Assembly (NCBI RefSeq): GCF_001832885.1
Contig: NZ_MKIQ01000003.1
Coordinates: 1-64,000 of the forward strand
DNA: 64,000 nucleotides
Reading direction: 5' to 3'
From: Floricoccus penangensis
GTDB lineage: Bacteria > Bacillota > Bacilli > Lactobacillales > Streptococcaceae
Shown: positions 36,867-47,770 of the stretch, in pieces
Layout of the letters: every line of letters begins with the position of its first letter
Numbering within the stretch: the stretch's first letter is position 1
The notes under the pieces: generated by a model
The model's input: only the letters and a program-made list of their open reading frames with translations
What the model was told of the DNA's origin: nothing
Databases searched by the model: none
Program-made: the position numbers and the translations under genes

Positions 36867-37244
36867 TTATTCTACCACGATTTCGATTTTTATCCTATCT
36901 GGATCTTCAAGAAATAATGCATAATGGTCTTGACCACCTGCATGGGGATATTTTTCATCATAAAGTAAAACAATATTTTTGCTTATACATTTATTTCTCA
37001 ATACTTCTAACTGCACATGACTATCAATCTTAAATGCCAAGTGGTTTAGTCCAACATTTGTCCGATTATATTTTACATTAAGATTTTTAGATTGAACAAA
37101 AACGATATAAAAGCCGTTTTTTCGATAACTAATACCTTCACTCCACTCTTGATAGATCTCAAAAGATAAATTACCAACTAATAAAAATTCATAAAAATCT
37201 TTTGTCTTCATCAAATCTGAAACATAAATTTCAATATGATCCAT
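36867..37244 (-). CDS. VOC (glyoxalase/bleomycin resistance) family protein
   Basis: The 125-residue protein shows the beta-alpha-beta-beta-beta metal-binding fold in duplicate: 'MDHIEIYVSDLMKTKDFYEFLL' and 'GLNHLAFKIDS', ending 'YALFLEDPDRIKIEIV'. The His and Glu metal ligands look present. Substrate cannot be assigned. Start follows AAGGAG. Confidence 0.82.
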   Translation of the reverse strand: MDHIEIYVSDLMKTKDFYEFLLVGNLSFEIYQEWSEGISYRKNGFYIVFVQSKNLNVKYNRTNVGLNHLAFKIDSHVQLEVLRNKCISKNIVLLYDEKYPHAGGQDHYALFLEDPDRIKIEIVVE

Positions 37245-37256
37245 ATATTCTCCTTA

Positions 37257-37282
37257 TAAAAAGCGCTCAAACGAACGCTTCC
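37257..37282 (-). terminator. Terminator of the 420-residue protein gene
   Basis: AAGCGTTC pairs with GAGCGCTT (one mismatch) around 4 nt on the minus strand, followed by TTT. Confidence 0.65.
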
Positions 37283-37290
37283 TTAAATCT

Positions 37291-38553
37291 CTATTTTTCT
37301 TCAAGATAATAATATTTTCCATCATCTACGATTATTTCAACATCCTTATCCAAATAATCTTTTGGTTCATCTAGTTTAAGGATTTTATCCTCACGTTGGG
37401 TATTAATTTTTTGAACGGTATCTTCAGAAACATCTTTGTACTTCCATTCTTCACGAATAGCACCCTGTGCTCTACCGAATAAATCTCTTTTTTCTCTTCT
37501 TTTATTTTCAAGGTCGATGTTAAAATGCTCAATTTGAAATTCATGCCAGTCAGCAAGTAAGTCACGTGTTAAATTTGACTGTTGAAGATACTTATTATAA
37601 ATCGAGTAACTCATTTCAGTTGAAACTTCCCCTTTTGAAAGAAGATATGTGAGTTGACTAATTTCATTTAAAATAGTCAGAAGAATTGATTGGTATTGAA
37701 GAAGGATTGAAATTTCATTGACTTCTTGATTATAATTCTTAAATCTTCCATCTTCTTCGACAGTTGAAAGCTCCTCAATTGAGATATTCACTTGTTGAAT
37801 GAGTTGTGTTGCTTCACCTTCAAGTGCCTCAAGAGTCATCAATTTACTTTTTCTAAGGTCATCGTTATAAATAATCTCTTTACTGAACTCGGTAATTTTT
37901 CCAACACGTGCAACTAAGGCAAGAATCTTACTCTTAAATTCTCTTTCTTGAAAGTCGCGAACCTTGGAGATACTTCTTGAAACATTTTCAAGTTTCTCAC
38001 TGACTTCTTCCATATAGTATTGACCAACCACCATAGCGCCTACGTTCATAACAGCCGCAAGACTAAATATTGAAGAACCAGCATTAGCAATTGATTTAGG
38101 GTCAATTTTATTAAGACTCAACTGCTTTTCGATTCCAGAAGCATCCTTATAAATTCCTTTTACAGCATCACTTGCTTTAGCTGCTTGGGAAACATTTGAA
38201 GTTCCTGGAATAATAACCTTGTACAATTCCATATCTTTTATGCTTTTATTACTTGTTCGTTTGGTCAAGACGTCAACCGCCCCTGAAACAAGGTCTGAGA
38301 GTTGTGAAATAACTTCCTTATCAGTTATTTCTGCTAGATTAGCATGGTTAAAAGCATCGGTCGCAAATAACTCTTCAATTACGATAGCAGGGCTATTATC
38401 CTCAATCTCGAAAATTTCATCATCCACACCTTTTTCATCTGATGGATTAGCCGTGTTCTCAACATCTCCTTGTTTATTTCTATTCTTGAAAAATACGTAT
38501 CCTAGTACTCCTAAGAGTAAAATTATTATTAAAATCAATATATTATTTTCCAT
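37291..38553 (-). CDS. Unrecognised membrane-anchored helical protein
   Basis: The 420-residue protein has one N-terminal transmembrane helix (residues 4-22) followed by a basic stop-transfer (KNRNKQ) and an acidic linker. The rest appears cytosolic and mostly helical. A glycine/alanine-rich hydrophobic stretch (about 157-180, 'ANAGSSIFSLAAVMNVGAMVVGQ') is followed by long charged helices suggesting coiled coil, and an acidic C-terminus. I recognise no characterised family. The single hydrophobic hairpin flanked by long helices is superficially like helical membrane-inserting proteins, but that is speculation. Single gene with its own terminator. Confidence 0.6.
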   Translation of the reverse strand: MENNILILIIILLLGVLGYVFFKNRNKQGDVENTANPSDEKGVDDEIFEIEDNSPAIVIEELFATDAFNHANLAEITDKEVISQLSDLVSGAVDVLTKRTSNKSIKDMELYKVIIPGTSNVSQAAKASDAVKGIYKDASGIEKQLSLNKIDPKSIANAGSSIFSLAAVMNVGAMVVGQYYMEEVSEKLENVSRSISKVRDFQEREFKSKILALVARVGKITEFSKEIIYNDDLRKSKLMTLEALEGEATQLIQQVNISIEELSTVEEDGRFKNYNQEVNEISILLQYQSILLTILNEISQLTYLLSKGEVSTEMSYSIYNKYLQQSNLTRDLLADWHEFQIEHFNIDLENKRREKRDLFGRAQGAIREEWKYKDVSEDTVQKINTQREDKILKLDEPKDYLDKDVEIIVDDGKYYYLEEK

Positions 38554-38640
38554 TATTAACCTCGTATGTAAATAATTTTATTTGTATACAAATTATAACA
38601 TATAGAAGATTATTATCTTTTACTTATGTTCGAAAGTAAA

Positions 38641-39435
38641 CTAGATAATATCAAGTTTTTTCACTTGTTCCTTAAACTCTTTAGGAAGTAAGAAATTTCT
38701 AATAAAACCATCAAGTTTTATTAGCCTTGAAAATTTATAAAATGGAAGAATTACAGAAACTAAAGAAAATCTTTTTAAATTTAACAAACTCCTAACTTTT
38801 TCATTTACTAATAATTTTTGAATTTCAACTAATATAAAATATCTAAAAACTCCTATATTTCTTTTATATTGTTTTAACAAATCGTCAGTTAGCTCACTTT
38901 TTTTCAAGTCCTCATCTAAATGTTTTTGATAATCAATTTCCCATTCCCCATAACTTTTAGGTAAATCCTTAATTAATAAGCCAGTTCCAATCCTATAAAA
39001 TACTTCAAATACTTCTTCTTTTTCTTGATCAGTAACTTTACGTTCTAACGCTTCATAAGAAACAATAGAATAATATATAAGCATATACAGAACATCTTTA
39101 AAGGCCCAATTAGGAATATTCATTTTTCTATTTTTTTGTAAGTTTCTATGAATATTGACAATATTTTCTAAAGCAAGGTTTCCCTCAACTGGATCAGCGG
39201 ACATTATTGCATGAGAATATTTGATTGTAGAAAATAGTCTACCAATAGGATTATTAGGCAGTTTTCCAGTAAAATAAAGCCAATCAACTGCTTTATTTAA
39301 AGCAAATTCTGCAGCACATCCTCCAAATATAAAAAGTACCGTATCGGCTTCTCCCCACATTTCTCTAACTATCGAATCTTCTTCTATAATTGGAGTATAG
39401 TTCTCTTGGTCAATATCTTCAAAATGCTTTTCCAT
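38641..39435 (-). CDS. MpaB-like oxygenase (DUF2236 family)
   Basis: I start at ATG 39435 (MEKHFEDIDQEN), 9 bp after GAGG. The 264-residue protein fits the ER-bound oxygenase mpaB/rubber oxygenase family: 'SIVREMWGEADTVLFIFGGCAAEFAL' near the start and 'GRLFSTIKYSHAIMSAD' after it, with a His-containing segment. Family members are haem oxygenases in some cases; bacterial roles are mostly unknown. Whether the haem-ligand residues are retained needs alignment. Confidence 0.65.
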   Translation of the reverse strand: MEKHFEDIDQENYTPIIEEDSIVREMWGEADTVLFIFGGCAAEFALNKAVDWLYFTGKLPNNPIGRLFSTIKYSHAIMSADPVEGNLALENIVNIHRNLQKNRKMNIPNWAFKDVLYMLIYYSIVSYEALERKVTDQEKEEVFEVFYRIGTGLLIKDLPKSYGEWEIDYQKHLDEDLKKSELTDDLLKQYKRNIGVFRYFILVEIQKLLVNEKVRSLLNLKRFSLVSVILPFYKFSRLIKLDGFIRNFLLPKEFKEQVKKLDII

Positions 39436-39608
39436 ATTTTCTATCCTCATATACAATCAAACTTAGTGAATTAATTAACTTTTTTCGATATTATATCATA
39501 CTTGTCTATAACAACAAAGTAAAATGGGAACAAATAGAAAAATTGACTAACTAGATTTTCCACTTTAATTATGGGAAAATAGGTAAATAATATATTCAGG
39601 AGATTAAG

Positions 39609-40730
39609 ATGAAAAGAATAGCTATTATTGGTGGCGGCATTATTGGACTTACCGCTACTAACTATCTAGATACTGATAAATTTGATATAACAATTTTTGA
39701 CGATGGTCTTGGACAGGCTACCAAGGCAAGTGCTGGAATAATTTCACCATGGTTATCAAAGAGACGAAATAAAAAGTGGTACCAACTAGCCAAGGATGGA
39801 ACAAAATTCTATCAAAAGCTAATTGAAGATTTTCAGCTAGATGAAACAATATATAAAAAATCAGGAACCTTAATTATCAGACCTCAAAAGAATCTGGATG
39901 ACTTATTTGAGCTTGCAAAAGAAAGATTGGTTGATGCTCCTGAAATGGGGGAAATTGATCTACTAAATCCAAATCAAACAAAAGAACAACTTCCTTTATT
40001 AAAAGGGATGCCTTCTCTTAAATTATCTGGTGGTGGTAGACTTGATGGTCTTAAGTATCTCGAAAAGATGAGTCAGTTAGCTAGTTCTAAAGGAATACAA
40101 ATTGTTAATGAAAAAGTTAGTATTGAAGAGATTGATGGTAAGCTGTATATTCTTACTAAAGACAAAAGAGAAGAATTTGATTATTTAATACTGACCGTTG
40201 GTCCTCACTTAAAGGATATTCTTTCAAATTTAGGATATGAAACAGATATCAGACCTCAAAAAGGACAACTTTTAACCTTTGAAACAAATCTTAAAGAATC
40301 AAATGATTGGCCAGTTGTCGTGTTAGATGGTGAAGCTGATTTGATACCTTTCTCAGAAGGTAACATTCTAATCGGTGCTACTCATGAAAATGATGGTGGG
40401 TGGGATTTAACACCAACGGAAGATGCCTATAATTTCCTTACTGAATATGCAAAAGGATTTTTAGATGAAAGTAAATCAGTCGAACTACTTTCAAGCCCCT
40501 TTGATTTCAGAGTGGGAACACGCGCATATACAAGTGACTTTGCTCCATTTTTCGCTCCACTGGAAGACAATGAAAAGATTGTTGCTGCTAGCGGCTTGGG
40601 TTCATCAGGTCTTACTACTGGTCCTTATATGGGATATCTAATTGCTGATTATTTTAATAATGGTAACTGGGATACCGAAAAATATCAAAAACCTATTTCA
40701 AATTACATCAAAAAGAAGAACAGTGATTAA
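39609..40730 (+). CDS. FAD-dependent amine/D-amino acid oxidase-like protein (DAO family)
   Basis: The 373-residue flavoprotein begins with 'RIAIIGGGIIGLTATNYL', the FAD ADP-binding fold, and contains 'KASAGIISPW' and a C-terminal 'VAASGLGSSGLTTGPYMGYLIADYF'. These fit the DadA-like DAO family that oxidises amines or D-amino acids. Substrate unknown. AGGAG lies 7 bp before the ATG. Confidence 0.85.
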   Translation: MKRIAIIGGGIIGLTATNYLDTDKFDITIFDDGLGQATKASAGIISPWLSKRRNKKWYQLAKDGTKFYQKLIEDFQLDETIYKKSGTLIIRPQKNLDDLFELAKERLVDAPEMGEIDLLNPNQTKEQLPLLKGMPSLKLSGGGRLDGLKYLEKMSQLASSKGIQIVNEKVSIEEIDGKLYILTKDKREEFDYLILTVGPHLKDILSNLGYETDIRPQKGQLLTFETNLKESNDWPVVVLDGEADLIPFSEGNILIGATHENDGGWDLTPTEDAYNFLTEYAKGFLDESKSVELLSSPFDFRVGTRAYTSDFAPFFAPLEDNEKIVAASGLGSSGLTTGPYMGYLIADYFNNGNWDTEKYQKPISNYIKKKNSD

Positions 40731-40747
40731 ACTCACTGTTCTTCTTT
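40712..40747. terminator. Bidirectional terminator
   Basis: AAAGAAGAACAGTGA and TCACTGTTCTTCTTT form a perfect 15-bp stem. The stop codon of the oxidoreductase lies in the loop, and the convergent gene at 40778 ends just beyond. Confidence 0.8.
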
Positions 40748-40777
40748 AATTTCATACCTAAGTTTTTTTATAATAGT

Positions 40778-41638
40778 TTAATCCCACCAAAGTTTAATAA
40801 GCGCCTGGGTTCCATCATTTTCAAAGCCTTTATCTGCAAGTTCTACGTATAATTTACGGGCAACTTTTGTGGCTGGTAAGTTAATATTCATCCTTTCTGC
40901 TTCATCTAGGGCAATTCCTAAGTCCTTTATAAAATGCTTAACAAAGAATCCAGCAGAATAGTCTTCTTTAAGAATTCTTGGAGAATAATTAGCTAGCGAC
41001 CAGTTGGCTGCACTTCCACCACCTACTGTTTCAATTACTTTCTCAACATCGAGACCAGCAGCTTTTGCATATACTAAAAGTTCTGTCATTCCTGTCATTG
41101 TTCCCGCAATCATAATTTGATTAGCCATTTTTGTATGCTGACCACTTCCGGCTTTTCCTTGATAAGCAAATGTTTTACCCATTACTTCAAACAATGGAAG
41201 AACTTTCTCATATGTAGACTCATCTCCACCTACCATGATAGTTAAAGTTGCATTTTTAGCTCCTAGGTCACCACCTGAAACAGGGGCATCTAAGGCACTT
41301 GCTCCTTTTTCTTTTGCTGCATCATATATCTTAACTGCTAAACTTGGTGTACTTGTGGTTAAATCAACTAGGATTTTATCATTTACATCTGCTTGAAGAA
41401 TCCCTTTTGGACCAAAATATGTTTCTTCAACATCACTTGGATAACCTACCATAGTAAAGATAATTTCAGATGCTTCTGTTATTTCTCTTGGCGTGTCTTT
41501 CCATACAGCACCACGTTCTACCAAATCATCAGTTTTTGACTTAGTACGATTGAAGACAAAGAGTTCATGACCCGCATCCATTAAGTGACCTACAATTGCA
41601 TGACCCATAACGCCTGTTCCGATAAATCCTATTTTCAT
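40778..41638 (-). CDS. Beta-hydroxyacid dehydrogenase (3-hydroxyisobutyrate/GarR-like)
   Basis: The 286-residue NAD(P)-dependent enzyme starts 'MKIGFIGTGVMGHAIVGHL', has the substrate-binding 'DAPVSGGDLGAKNATLTIMVGG', and the catalytic Lys in 'GSGQHTKMANQ'. Possible substrates include tartronate semialdehyde, 3-hydroxyisobutyrate or related acids; none is specified by context. Start follows AAAGGAGATACGAAT. Confidence 0.85.
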   Translation of the reverse strand: MKIGFIGTGVMGHAIVGHLMDAGHELFVFNRTKSKTDDLVERGAVWKDTPREITEASEIIFTMVGYPSDVEETYFGPKGILQADVNDKILVDLTTSTPSLAVKIYDAAKEKGASALDAPVSGGDLGAKNATLTIMVGGDESTYEKVLPLFEVMGKTFAYQGKAGSGQHTKMANQIMIAGTMTGMTELLVYAKAAGLDVEKVIETVGGGSAANWSLANYSPRILKEDYSAGFFVKHFIKDLGIALDEAERMNINLPATKVARKLYVELADKGFENDGTQALIKLWWD

Positions 41639-41659
41639 ATTCGTATCTCCTTTATAAGT

Positions 41660-41705
41660 AAAAAAGTTTATATCTCTAGTATAAACTAAAAATATAAACT
41701 TTTGT
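41660..41705 (-). terminator. Terminator of gdhA
   Basis: AAAAGTTTATA pairs with TATAAACTTTTTT on the minus strand across a loop of about 20 nt. Confidence 0.7.
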
Positions 41706-41712
41706 AATTTTA

Positions 41713-43153
<1,441 letters not shown>

Positions 43154-43185
43154 ATTTATATGCATAATTTCTTTATCATTCGACT

Positions 43186-45096
43186 TTAAAAGTTCATATA
43201 TAGTTCTTCTAAATCTTCTCTTTCTTGAATTAATCTTTTTCCAATGTTAGTTTGACTAACTGTCGTTCTTTGATCAACTTTATCAACAAGTCGTTTAGTT
43301 GAAAGAATATCAAAACCATTTTTTATGGTATCTTCAATTGATGTAAAAGGTTGATGGGCTGCGAGTTGTATGCCATATGAGTTGGAAAGCAAAGTATAGC
43401 CTGCAAGTCCGGTTTGTTTTTGATAGGCTTTTGCAAAACCACCGTCAATTACAACTAAATGACCATTAGCTTTTATTGGATTTTCACCATCTTTCTCTTT
43501 TACAGGAGTATGTCCATTTATTATATGTCCAGATTCAGGTAGTTCAAATGTTCTCAAGATATAGCGACAAACATCTTCTTCATTTCTAAGTTTATAATAT
43601 GAGTTCTTCACTTCCTCATGCGTGGCTTTATCTTCAATGTAATAACGCTCAAATGTTGTCATGGCATCTTTACCAAATAAAGACGAACATTCCCCCGTCC
43701 ATAGATACCACATCAAATCTGTAGGAATATCATCAGTTACTTGAGGATTTCGATATGAAACACGGACTTGTCTTTCAAAATAATCTAATAAATCTTTACC
43801 AGAATAGTGTCTACCTTCTAAAGTCAGCGACTTATAATCGCCATTTTCATGGAGCGGAATACATCCGTGTATCAAAAGATTACCATTATAACAAAGATAC
43901 ATGCTACCTTTTTCCATGAGAAAGTCCATATGCTTTCTTAACCGATCTGATGACTGAAAAGATACTTTTAATTTTTCAAGGATTGCTTCCTCTTCTATAG
44001 TTAGTCTACAAGGATCATCAATATCAACTGTAGGTATAGAAAAATTTTTCAGTTCATATGAAACTCCACCAATTTCAATAGTGCTATCTTCATAATTTAC
44101 TTTTGATAGCATAGCACGATCTTGCATTTTAAAACATTTGCGTCTAGCAATTAACTGCCCTTCAAGTTTAAACTGGAGAATTGCAGTTGCTTGTTGAACA
44201 AGATTTAATGTTCTTTTTTCAGTTTCAGATACAGAATTATCTCCTGCTAAAAGTTTTGGTGCAAAAATATCTAATGGTTCATAATATTTCTTGGCATACT
44301 CCACAATAGGACGTAAATTAATCCCATATCCCTCTTCTAGTGTATCTAGATTTGCATATCTTGCAGAAATTCTAATTAAATTTATTATTGAAAGCAATGA
44401 CCCAGATACGGCAGCAATCCATACCATATCATGATTTCCCCATTGAATATCAACTGAATGATAATCAATTAATCGATCCATTATAAGATCCGGTGACGGT
44501 CCACGGTCATAAATATCTCCAACCACATGAAGATGATCAACAACTAATCTTTGAATAGTTTCGGAAAGATCATGTATTAAAGCAGGTGCTTGATTTAACT
44601 CAATAATTTTATCTATAATTGCGTGATAATATTCATATTTGTCTTGGTCTTGAACTTCAGTTAAGAGTTCTTCAATTATATATGAAAAACGTTGTGGTAA
44701 AGCCTTTCTAACCTTTGAACGTGTATACTTACGACTAGCATAGTTTATCACTCGGGTTAAGAGCATAATATTTTTTTTATACCAATCGTTAAGTTCACTT
44801 GGTAAAAATTCTTCCTTAATTTGTAAAATCTTCTCTTCTGGATAATATATAAGAACCGCTAACTCATTGATATCAATATCATCTTCTAAGCACTCTTTTA
44901 ACTTCTCTTTCACACTTCCCGAACCATTTCTCAAAACATGATCGAATGCGTTAAATTCGCCATGTATATCACTAACAAAATGTTCAGTACCCTTAGGTAA
45001 TTGTAGGATTGCTTCTAAATTGATGATCTCAGTTAGAACTGCTTCTCTACTTCCATAATTTTCCCTTAGTAATTGGTAATACTTGTCTTGACTCAT
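43186..45096 (-). CDS. fbp: Fructose-1,6-bisphosphatase, class III
   Basis: This gluconeogenic phosphatase has 636 residues from ATG 45096 (MSQDKYYQLL), which has GGTGGAG 5 bp upstream; a GTG three codons earlier is the alternative. The metallophosphatase motifs are 'HFVSDIHGEFNAFDHV', 'VVGDIYDRGPSPDLIMDRL', 'WGNHDMVW' and the late 'HIINGHTPVKEKDGE'. Class III enzymes are confined largely to Firmicutes and are two to three times larger than class I. Confidence 0.95.
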   Translation of the reverse strand: MSQDKYYQLLRENYGSREAVLTEIINLEAILQLPKGTEHFVSDIHGEFNAFDHVLRNGSGSVKEKLKECLEDDIDINELAVLIYYPEEKILQIKEEFLPSELNDWYKKNIMLLTRVINYASRKYTRSKVRKALPQRFSYIIEELLTEVQDQDKYEYYHAIIDKIIELNQAPALIHDLSETIQRLVVDHLHVVGDIYDRGPSPDLIMDRLIDYHSVDIQWGNHDMVWIAAVSGSLLSIINLIRISARYANLDTLEEGYGINLRPIVEYAKKYYEPLDIFAPKLLAGDNSVSETEKRTLNLVQQATAILQFKLEGQLIARRKCFKMQDRAMLSKVNYEDSTIEIGGVSYELKNFSIPTVDIDDPCRLTIEEEAILEKLKVSFQSSDRLRKHMDFLMEKGSMYLCYNGNLLIHGCIPLHENGDYKSLTLEGRHYSGKDLLDYFERQVRVSYRNPQVTDDIPTDLMWYLWTGECSSLFGKDAMTTFERYYIEDKATHEEVKNSYYKLRNEEDVCRYILRTFELPESGHIINGHTPVKEKDGENPIKANGHLVVIDGGFAKAYQKQTGLAGYTLLSNSYGIQLAAHQPFTSIEDTIKNGFDILSTKRLVDKVDQRTTVSQTNIGKRLIQEREDLEELYMNF

Positions 45097-45244
45097 ATTC
45101 TCCACCTTTACAACTTGTCTTTTTAAATTGGTACAACTTTGTATTCGCTTTCATTATAGCAATTTTTTTAAAAAATTTGTGATTTCAAGATAGAAAGTTC
45201 AGAAAAAAAACACTAGGAAATTATTAAGCACCTTGTAATGTTCA

Positions 45245-45283
45245 TTGATTTTTGTTAACCTATGTAAGTAAAATAAGTTAACA
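45245..45283 (+). promoter_or_regulatory. bioY promoter with BirA-like operator
   Basis: TTGTTAAC (45252-45259) and GTTAACA (45277-45283) form the half-sites of a BirA-type biotin operator. The 17-bp gap is slightly longer than the 14-16 bp I associate with known sites. They flank a plausible promoter, TTGATT (45245), 18 bp, TAAAAT (45269). Biotin repression of bioY is the expected effect. Confidence 0.65.
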
Positions 45284-45299
45284 GAAGGAGATTTTTATT

Positions 45300-45842
45300 T
45301 TGAAAATCAAACGACTCACAATTTGTGCTATGATGCTTGCTATTATAGTAGTATTAGGTTTCTTTCCACCAATTCCATTAGGATTTATTCCAGTACCAAT
45401 TGTTATTCAAAATTTAGGTATTTTGCTTACTGGACTTTTACTTCGTAAGGGTGAAGCATTTACAGTAGTTATTGTATTTTTACTTATGGTTGCGGCAGGT
45501 CTACCTTTCTTGTCTGGTGGTCGTGGAGGACTTACACCATTCTTTGGTCCCTCAGTAGGATATTTACTTGCTTATCCAATCTGTGCATTTTTAATCGCAT
45601 GGGCTATGGAATATGTTCCAAAACCAAATAACCTTTTCACTGCATTAATTGTTACATTTTTAATTGGAGTTCTTTTACTTGATGGTATTGGTGCAATCGG
45701 CATGCACATTAATATTAAAGGTATGTCTCTTGCTTCTGCTTTTAAAGCACAACTTGCTTTTATTCCTGGAGATACAGTTAAAGCAGTTGCTGCCTCAGTG
45801 GTTTACTCACTACTTCCTTTATCAATAATTGATAAAAAATAA
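45300..45842 (+). CDS. bioY: Biotin ECF transporter substrate-binding protein
   Basis: BioY is the membrane S-component that captures biotin; it works with the shared EcfAAT energising module encoded elsewhere. The 180 residues form about six transmembrane segments with the family pattern 'PPIPLGFIPVPIVIQNLGILLTGLLL' near the start and 'GPSVGYLLAYPICAFL' in the middle. The start is TTG at 45300 behind AGAAGGAG. The BirA-like operator agrees with this role. Confidence 0.92.
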   Translation: MKIKRLTICAMMLAIIVVLGFFPPIPLGFIPVPIVIQNLGILLTGLLLRKGEAFTVVIVFLLMVAAGLPFLSGGRGGLTPFFGPSVGYLLAYPICAFLIAWAMEYVPKPNNLFTALIVTFLIGVLLLDGIGAIGMHINIKGMSLASAFKAQLAFIPGDTVKAVAASVVYSLLPLSIIDKK

Positions 45843-45851
45843 GAAAAGTTT

Positions 45852-46169
45852 ATGGAAAAAGTTTACGGTTTTCTTGTTGATAATCAAGGCAGATGTCGAC
45901 ACTATCATACAGACTTAGATATTATTGCTAATAGATGCCAAATTTGTAATAATTTATATTCCTGTTTTAAATGTCATGATGAAAATGAATTGCATAGTTT
46001 TGAAGGTTTTGACTTTTATTCAAATAAATTATCTGTAATGTGTTGCGTTTGTGGGCAAAAGTTTTCATATAAAATATATAGTGAGCTCAATAACTGTCCT
46101 TCTTGCAAATCATCTTTTAATCCAAGATGTAAACTTCATAAAAATATTTATACAAAAGCGACTAATTAA
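45852..46169 (+). CDS. CHY-type zinc finger protein
   Basis: The 105-residue protein has paired Cys/His clusters: 'CRHYHTDLDIIANRCQICNNLYSCFKCHDE', then 'CCVCGQKF' and 'CPSCKSSFNPRCKLH'. These fit the zf-CHY domain with several zinc sites. Bacterial CHY proteins are of unknown function. It lies 9 bp after bioY and may be co-transcribed; its ribosome binding site is weak. Confidence 0.85.
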   Translation: MEKVYGFLVDNQGRCRHYHTDLDIIANRCQICNNLYSCFKCHDENELHSFEGFDFYSNKLSVMCCVCGQKFSYKIYSELNNCPSCKSSFNPRCKLHKNIYTKATN

Positions 46170-46181
46170 GTTGCTTTTTTT
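46154..46181 (+). terminator. Terminator of bioY / CHY gene
   Basis: AAGCGACT pairs with AGTTGCTT around AAT, followed by a T6-7 run. The stem includes the end of the CHY gene. Confidence 0.75.
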
Positions 46182-46185
46182 GCGC

Positions 46186-46216
46186 AAAAAAACCAGCCAT
46201 TTGACTGGAAAAATAT
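46186..46216 (-). terminator. Terminator of the MFS gene
   Basis: On the minus strand CCAGTCAAATGGCTGG is followed by a T7 run. Confidence 0.8.
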
Positions 46217-46220
46217 TAAT

Positions 46221-47684
46221 TTACTTTTTTGGACTTTTTATAAGTTGAACCACAAGTATTGAGATTAAAACAAGTGATAATGCAGTTAAGAATACACCGT
46301 GAAGACCTTGGAATAAAACATTTTTCAATGGTTTAAGGAGGTCAGCAGGGATACTTGAAGCTGTATGAGGATTTACAAGCTGATTCATAATTCCTTTATC
46401 TACGTTTATATTTTCTTTTACTAGTGTTGCTTTCATAACTGTATTTAGAACGATTCCAAATACTGAAATCATGATTGTCTGACCAATTGTTTTAGCAAGA
46501 GTATTGAATGATGTAGCTACTCCAAGTTCTTCTTGAGGTACACTATTTTGAGAAATTACTGTTGTTGAGACAATCACTGCTCCAAGACCAACTCCTAGTA
46601 AGCTTGAAATTAGTACAAATACTATAAACGGTGAGTTTGCAGGAATTAAAACAAGTGCTAAACCAGCAATGAATGTGATGGTCGTACTAACTGTTAGAAC
46701 CCATTTTACTGATTTTGTTGTTAACCATTTACTTGAAAGATTACTTCCATAGATCCATAAAATAGACATTGGTGCTAGAACAAGTCCACCGATACCAGCG
46801 CTATAGCCCAGTACACCTTGCATCCACATTGGTATGTAAACATCTAAACTCATGAGGAACCCACTGACCAAGGCAGCAACTAAGTTAGCAATGATAAATG
46901 TTTGGTTCTTGAATAATTCTAGAGAGATAACAGGATCTTCTGCTCTTTTTTCTACCATCACAAATAAAATGAAGAAAATAATTGTTGCCAGTAACAATCC
47001 AATTACTACAAAGTTTATTCCAGAATCTCCTAAAATTTGGAAGGCAACAAGTAAGGACATAAGCGCTAACATAAGTGTCAGACTTCCCAAGATATCCATT
47101 TTCTTAGCTTCAGCTTCTCTTTTACCTTCAACTAGATAAAGGCCAATCATGGCAATCAGTAAGATACCTATTGGCACATTGATAAAGAAGATCCAATTCC
47201 AACCAACAGAATCAACGATTAAACCACCAGCCATAGGTCCGACAATACTTGCAATACCCCAAGCTGTACTTGTTAATCCAATAATCTTAGCACGTTTTTC
47301 TGGTGAGTACATATCAGCAATGATAGTAAGCGAAACCGGCATCATCGCCCCTGCACCAATCCCTTGTACTGCACGTGCAAGTATTAAAGTCATCATTGAG
47401 TTTGAAAAACCACATAGGGCTGAACCGATAATAAAAATTAAAGTACCAAAAATAAATACAGGCTTACGACCAATCTTATCAGCAAGTTTTCCATATATAG
47501 GTGTCACCATTGCACTAGTCAATAGGTAAATTGAGAACACCCAGTTCATTATTTCAATACCATGTAATGTCCCAACAATTGTTGGCATGGCTGTTGTTAC
47601 GATAGTTCCTTCAATAGCTGTCATAAAAGTTGCGATAAACACAGCCACAGTTACCAAAAGAACATTTGTTTGTCTTTTTTGCAT
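46221..47684 (-). CDS. MFS drug exporter, DHA2 (EmrB/QacA) family
   Basis: The start at 47684 (MQKRQTNVLLV, 487 aa) follows ATGGAGGTAGCA. The protein has 14 predicted transmembrane segments, the DHA2 number, and motifs 'GKLADKIGRKPVFIFG' (motif A) and 'RAVQGIGAGAMMPVSL' (motif B/C region). Such proteins export cationic drugs, dyes or bile salts by proton antiport. The leader contains a terminator and mini-ORF (47728-47867), so expression is probably induced by a translation inhibitor or by its substrate. Confidence 0.9.
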   Translation of the reverse strand: MQKRQTNVLLVTVAVFIATFMTAIEGTIVTTAMPTIVGTLHGIEIMNWVFSIYLLTSAMVTPIYGKLADKIGRKPVFIFGTLIFIIGSALCGFSNSMMTLILARAVQGIGAGAMMPVSLTIIADMYSPEKRAKIIGLTSTAWGIASIVGPMAGGLIVDSVGWNWIFFINVPIGILLIAMIGLYLVEGKREAEAKKMDILGSLTLMLALMSLLVAFQILGDSGINFVVIGLLLATIIFFILFVMVEKRAEDPVISLELFKNQTFIIANLVAALVSGFLMSLDVYIPMWMQGVLGYSAGIGGLVLAPMSILWIYGSNLSSKWLTTKSVKWVLTVSTTITFIAGLALVLIPANSPFIVFVLISSLLGVGLGAVIVSTTVISQNSVPQEELGVATSFNTLAKTIGQTIMISVFGIVLNTVMKATLVKENINVDKGIMNQLVNPHTASSIPADLLKPLKNVLFQGLHGVFLTALSLVLISILVVQLIKSPKK

Positions 47685-47727
47685 TGCTACCTCCATTAAA
47701 ATCTATAATTCAAAGTCAATTTTTCCC

Positions 47728-47766
47728 AAAAAAACGACTCCTACTACAAAATATGCAATAGGAGCC
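47728..47766 (-). terminator. Conditional terminator in the MFS leader
   Basis: On the minus strand GGCTCCTATTG pairs with an inverted GTAGGAGTC and is followed by T7. It ends about 45 bp before the MFS start codon and within its transcript. Confidence 0.75.
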
Positions 47767-47770
47767 GCCT

